Assembly: GCA_036008545.1 (NCBI GenBank)
Contig: DASYNM010000472.1
Span: 1-10,874 of the forward strand
Origin: Palsa-1400 sp036008545
Lineage (GTDB): Bacteria; Verrucomicrobiota; Verrucomicrobiia; Limisphaerales; Palsa-1400
DNA length: 10,874 bases
Direction of reading: 5' to 3'
A program made the position numbers and the translations under genes. Numbering within the stretch: the stretch's first letter is position 1; the number at the start of each line of letters is the position of its first letter. Of this stretch, positions 9,001 to 10,874 are shown in pieces. The notes under the pieces were generated by a model. That model saw nothing but the letters and a program-made list of their open reading frames with translations. It was not told where the DNA came from and did not search any database.

Positions 9001-10002
9001 GTGGAGAACGGCCACGCCTCCGCCACCCGTTGCGACCCATAAATTGCCTTCCCGGTCGGCGCACAGACTCCGTATCCAGTCATTCAGCAAGCCATTGCCG
9101 CGACTAAAGTTAAGTGTCTCACCCTGCGGACTGACTAAAAAAAGTCCCTTGTCCTGAGTACCCAGGGCGAGCAGCCCATTCTGCGATTCGATGAAAGAGG
9201 TCAGAGGCGACCCTTGCAAAGGCAACGGCACGCCGTCGTCAACCCAGCCCGACCCATTCCATTTGCGCAGACGGTTTTGGCTTACCACCCACAGTTTCCC
9301 GTCGCGGCTTGGGCAAATGCCTTGGACGTAGGATGCCTCCGGTAGTCCGTCGAGTAGTTGGGGGGTCAAGACTCCTTGGCGCAACACGGACGCGTAGCCG
9401 TCACGTGTGACCCAGATCGAGCCATCGAAGGCGCCGGCAAAACCGACCAGCTTTTCCCTGCGGCCAGGCTGAGGCGAGGCTACGGCTCCATCCTTCACGC
9501 GCCCCAACATTCCTTGGTCGTTGATAAGCCACAGGTCACCCGTTTCATCGGCGACAATACCGAAAATCTTGCGGCCTTTCCATGCCGCGCGCACTGGTTC
9601 CGCATGGAAACGGCCGTTTTTTTCGTAGCACGTCAATTCGCCGGCTTCATGGCCGATCCATAATATTCCGGTCTTGTCCTGAAAAAGACAGGTGATACGA
9701 CTGCTGGCCAGTTCCGGAGTGTTGCCGCTGTCAAACACAGTGAAACGCACACCATCAAACCTGGCTAAACCGCTGTAAGTCCCGAACCACAGATAGCCGT
9801 CGTCCGTCTGAACGGCGGCAGTCACGGAGTCCTCCGGCAAGCCGTCCTCCACCAACAAATTGCGGACGTAGTAATTTGGCAGCAGAGGCGCCGCAGGGCA
9901 GGGGGGCTGACCAATAAACCACAGCGCCACAACCACGCCCAACCGCACGATTCTCATGCAGAGGGAGACGAAATTGACTCGCGCTGGCATGGCGTGGCTC
10001 AT

Positions 10003-10274
10003 TGGGAAAATAGTGCAAGCAGACGCGGTTGCATCGCAAGGCCGGAATGACTTTCGTGGTCAGACCGAGGATCATCGATCGGAGAGCGTCGTGCCGCGTA
10101 ATAATTCGCAAAATTAACACTGATTTAACAATTTTCCTGCCTTTCGCAAATCATGGCTTAACAGTCGGGTGGTCTATTGATGTGAATGAGAAACGGAGCT
10201 AACAAAAAGCCTGGCCGTTCGGTCCGGCCTCTATTTCTTTCGAAATCGAACGCAAGTCATAAAAGAATTGAAAC
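10003..10274. promoter_or_regulatory. Divergent intergenic region between kinase and Gly/Pro-rich gene
   Basis: About 270 bases lie between the two divergent starts and should contain both promoters. The middle (about 10100-10145) is AT-rich, but I find no -35/-10 pair good enough to call. A small hairpin lies at 10213-10229. Nothing else is recognisable. Confidence 0.4.
10213..10229. other. Small GC hairpin in the leader of the Gly/Pro-rich gene
   Basis: GGCCG (10213-10217) pairs with CGGCC (10225-10229) around a 7-base loop. On the plus strand it would sit about 65 bases before the start codon, in the likely 5' leader, followed by a weak T-rich stretch. On the minus strand AGGC and five T follow it, so it could act as a weak terminator in that direction. 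A five-pair stem alone is thin evidence. Confidence 0.25.
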
Positions 10275-10281
10275 GTGATGA

Positions 10282-10287
10282 GAGGAG
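10282..10287 (+). promoter_or_regulatory. Ribosome binding site of the Gly/Pro-rich gene
   Basis: GAGGAG ends 8 bases before ATG 10296, ideal spacing. This favours 10296 over the in-frame GTG 10275 and ATG 10278, which would put extra polar residues ahead of the signal peptide. Confidence 0.75.
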
Positions 10288-10295
10288 AAAAATCC

Positions 10296-10874
10296 ATGAA
10301 GCTTAAAACAACCATTGGAATATTGGGGCTGGCCGCCGCCCTCTGCCTGTCCGGCGGGAATCTGCGCGGCCAGGATGACAACTTCGGCGGTCCCGGTAAT
10401 CCGGGCAACGGCGGTCCCGGAGGCCCCGGCGATAATGGACCGGGAGGCAACTTTGACCCGGCCCAGTTTCGCCAACGCATGATGGACCACGTCAGAAAAA
10501 GCTGGAACCTCACCAACGACGCCGAATGGTCCGTGGTTCAACCGCTGGTCCAGAAGGTAATGGAGGCGCGGAGAGAGGCCGAATTTGCCGGCGGCATGGG
10601 CATGCGCGGTCCAGGCGGCCCCGGAGGTCCGGGTGGTCCGGGAAGGCCCGGCGGAGGGCCTGGCTTCGGTCCGCCTGCAAGCGAGGAGCAGAAGGCGTTG
10701 CAGACGGTGCTTGATAGCCACGCGCCTGTTGCGCAGATCAAAGACGCACTCGCCAAATACCGCGCTGCCCGGAAAGACAAACAAGCCAAGCTGGAAGCCG
10801 CCCAAGCCGACCTCCGAAGTGTCCTCAACACAGGACAAGAGGCGCAGGCGGTTCTGATGGGGCTTCTCCCATGA
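10296..10874 (+). CDS. Secreted Gly/Pro-rich protein with Spy/CpxP-like helical segments
   Basis: 192 residues from ATG 10296 (good Shine-Dalgarno) to TGA at the last base of the window. Residues 1-26 are a typical signal peptide: K-L-K, then hydrophobic TIGILGLAAALCLSG, with likely cleavage near R-G-Q. No lipobox is seen, since the residue before Cys17 is Leu. Two collagen-like GPG-rich segments (about 31-52 and 99-127) flank a charged helical segment (54-98, FRQRMMDHVRKSWNL.., MEARREAEF). A second helical segment fills 129-192 (QIKDALAKYRAARKDKQAKL, then L-R-S-V-L..E-A-Q-A-V-L-M-G-L-L). The pattern resembles the periplasmic Spy/CpxP/LTxxQ group of envelope-stress proteins, but I see no LTxxQ motif, so this is only a likeness. 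It is divergent from the kinase. Function is unknown; a periplasmic or extracellular location is likely. Confidence 0.8.
   Translation: MKLKTTIGILGLAAALCLSGGNLRGQDDNFGGPGNPGNGGPGGPGDNGPGGNFDPAQFRQRMMDHVRKSWNLTNDAEWSVVQPLVQKVMEARREAEFAGGMGMRGPGGPGGPGGPGRPGGGPGFGPPASEEQKALQTVLDSHAPVAQIKDALAKYRAARKDKQAKLEAAQADLRSVLNTGQEAQAVLMGLLP

Larger units (their letters stand above)
6939..10002 (-). pseudogene. Sensor histidine kinase (two Reg_prop propellers, Y_Y_Y, HisKA_3, HATPase), disrupted
   Basis: Removing seven duplicated bases gives one frame of 1018 codons from ATG 10002 (ATG 9957 gives a more normal signal peptide, MRIVRLGVVVALWFIGQPPC). Fourteen propeller repeats of the form D-x-x-G-x-L-W-x-G-T follow, enough for two seven-bladed propellers. 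Next come a Y_Y_Y-type beta domain (FRYRLEGLVGEW; YVPPGQYEF), one membrane helix (LWFATSLSALALGLVGAGVW), a HisKA_3 dimerisation helix with the phospho-His at 7548-7550 (ARDIHDELG), and an ATPase domain with N box (KEALHNVVKHAG), DNGRGF and GDGLDNM. By family, this is an inner-membrane sensor with a large periplasmic input that phosphorylates a LuxR-type regulator. Two lesions split it: TAG at 8998-9000 after the seventh blade, and a +7 frameshift at 8876-8889 after the eighth. The catalytic half (6939-8882) is otherwise intact, open as 647 codons from a TTG, but that fragment has no signal peptide. Confidence 0.85.

Noticed and set aside
10257..10838. Minus-strand open frame opposite the Gly/Pro-rich gene
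   Set aside because: The plus-strand frame has a good ribosome binding site, signal peptide and structured helices. The minus frame is a GC-rich mirror.

Overview
The window looks like a piece of a Verrucomicrobiota-type genome (Pedosphaera/Limisphaerales-like). This is inferred from gene content, not from a marker gene. It holds a giant exported protein mixing lamin-tail, CotH, PA14 and laminin-G-like modules, a long two-propeller sensor histidine kinase, and a small secreted Gly/Pro-rich helical protein, all with moderately high GC.

Layout: bases 1-6296 (minus strand) are the first 2098 codons of one uninterrupted giant gene whose 3' end lies beyond the window. It starts at 6296 with an export signal and reads through at least ten extracellular modules. 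Its frame does not appear as one closed ORF because it runs off the edge. Bases 6297-6419 are a short AT-richer upstream region. Bases 6420-6770 are a GC-rich stretch that I cannot assign to any gene. Bases 6636-6896 (minus) hold the start of a response regulator: about 42 normal receiver residues, then unrelated sequence. Bases 6939-10002 (minus) hold a sensor histidine kinase of the Reg_prop / Y_Y_Y / HisKA_3 / HATPase type. It is broken by an in-frame TAG (8998-9000) and by a perfect 7-bp tandem duplication (8876-8889). Removing one 7-bp copy restores one frame of 1018 codons. Bases 10003-10295 are the divergent intergenic region. Bases 10296-10874 (plus) are a complete secreted protein with two GPG-rich segments and Spy/CpxP-like helices, ending exactly at the window edge.

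How it fits together: kinase and regulator are adjacent, co-oriented and of matching classes (HisKA_3 kinases normally pair with LuxR/NarL-type regulators), so they were once a two-component system. Both halves are now damaged: the kinase sensor is separated from its catalytic core, and the regulator lacks its phosphoacceptor and DNA-binding domain. The simplest reading is a decaying signalling operon next to an intact giant surface/secreted protein that it may once have controlled. The reversible-looking 7-bp duplication leaves a small chance that the frameshift is a slippage switch, but the additional stop codon argues against that. I see no tRNA, rRNA, CRISPR array or intact transposase.
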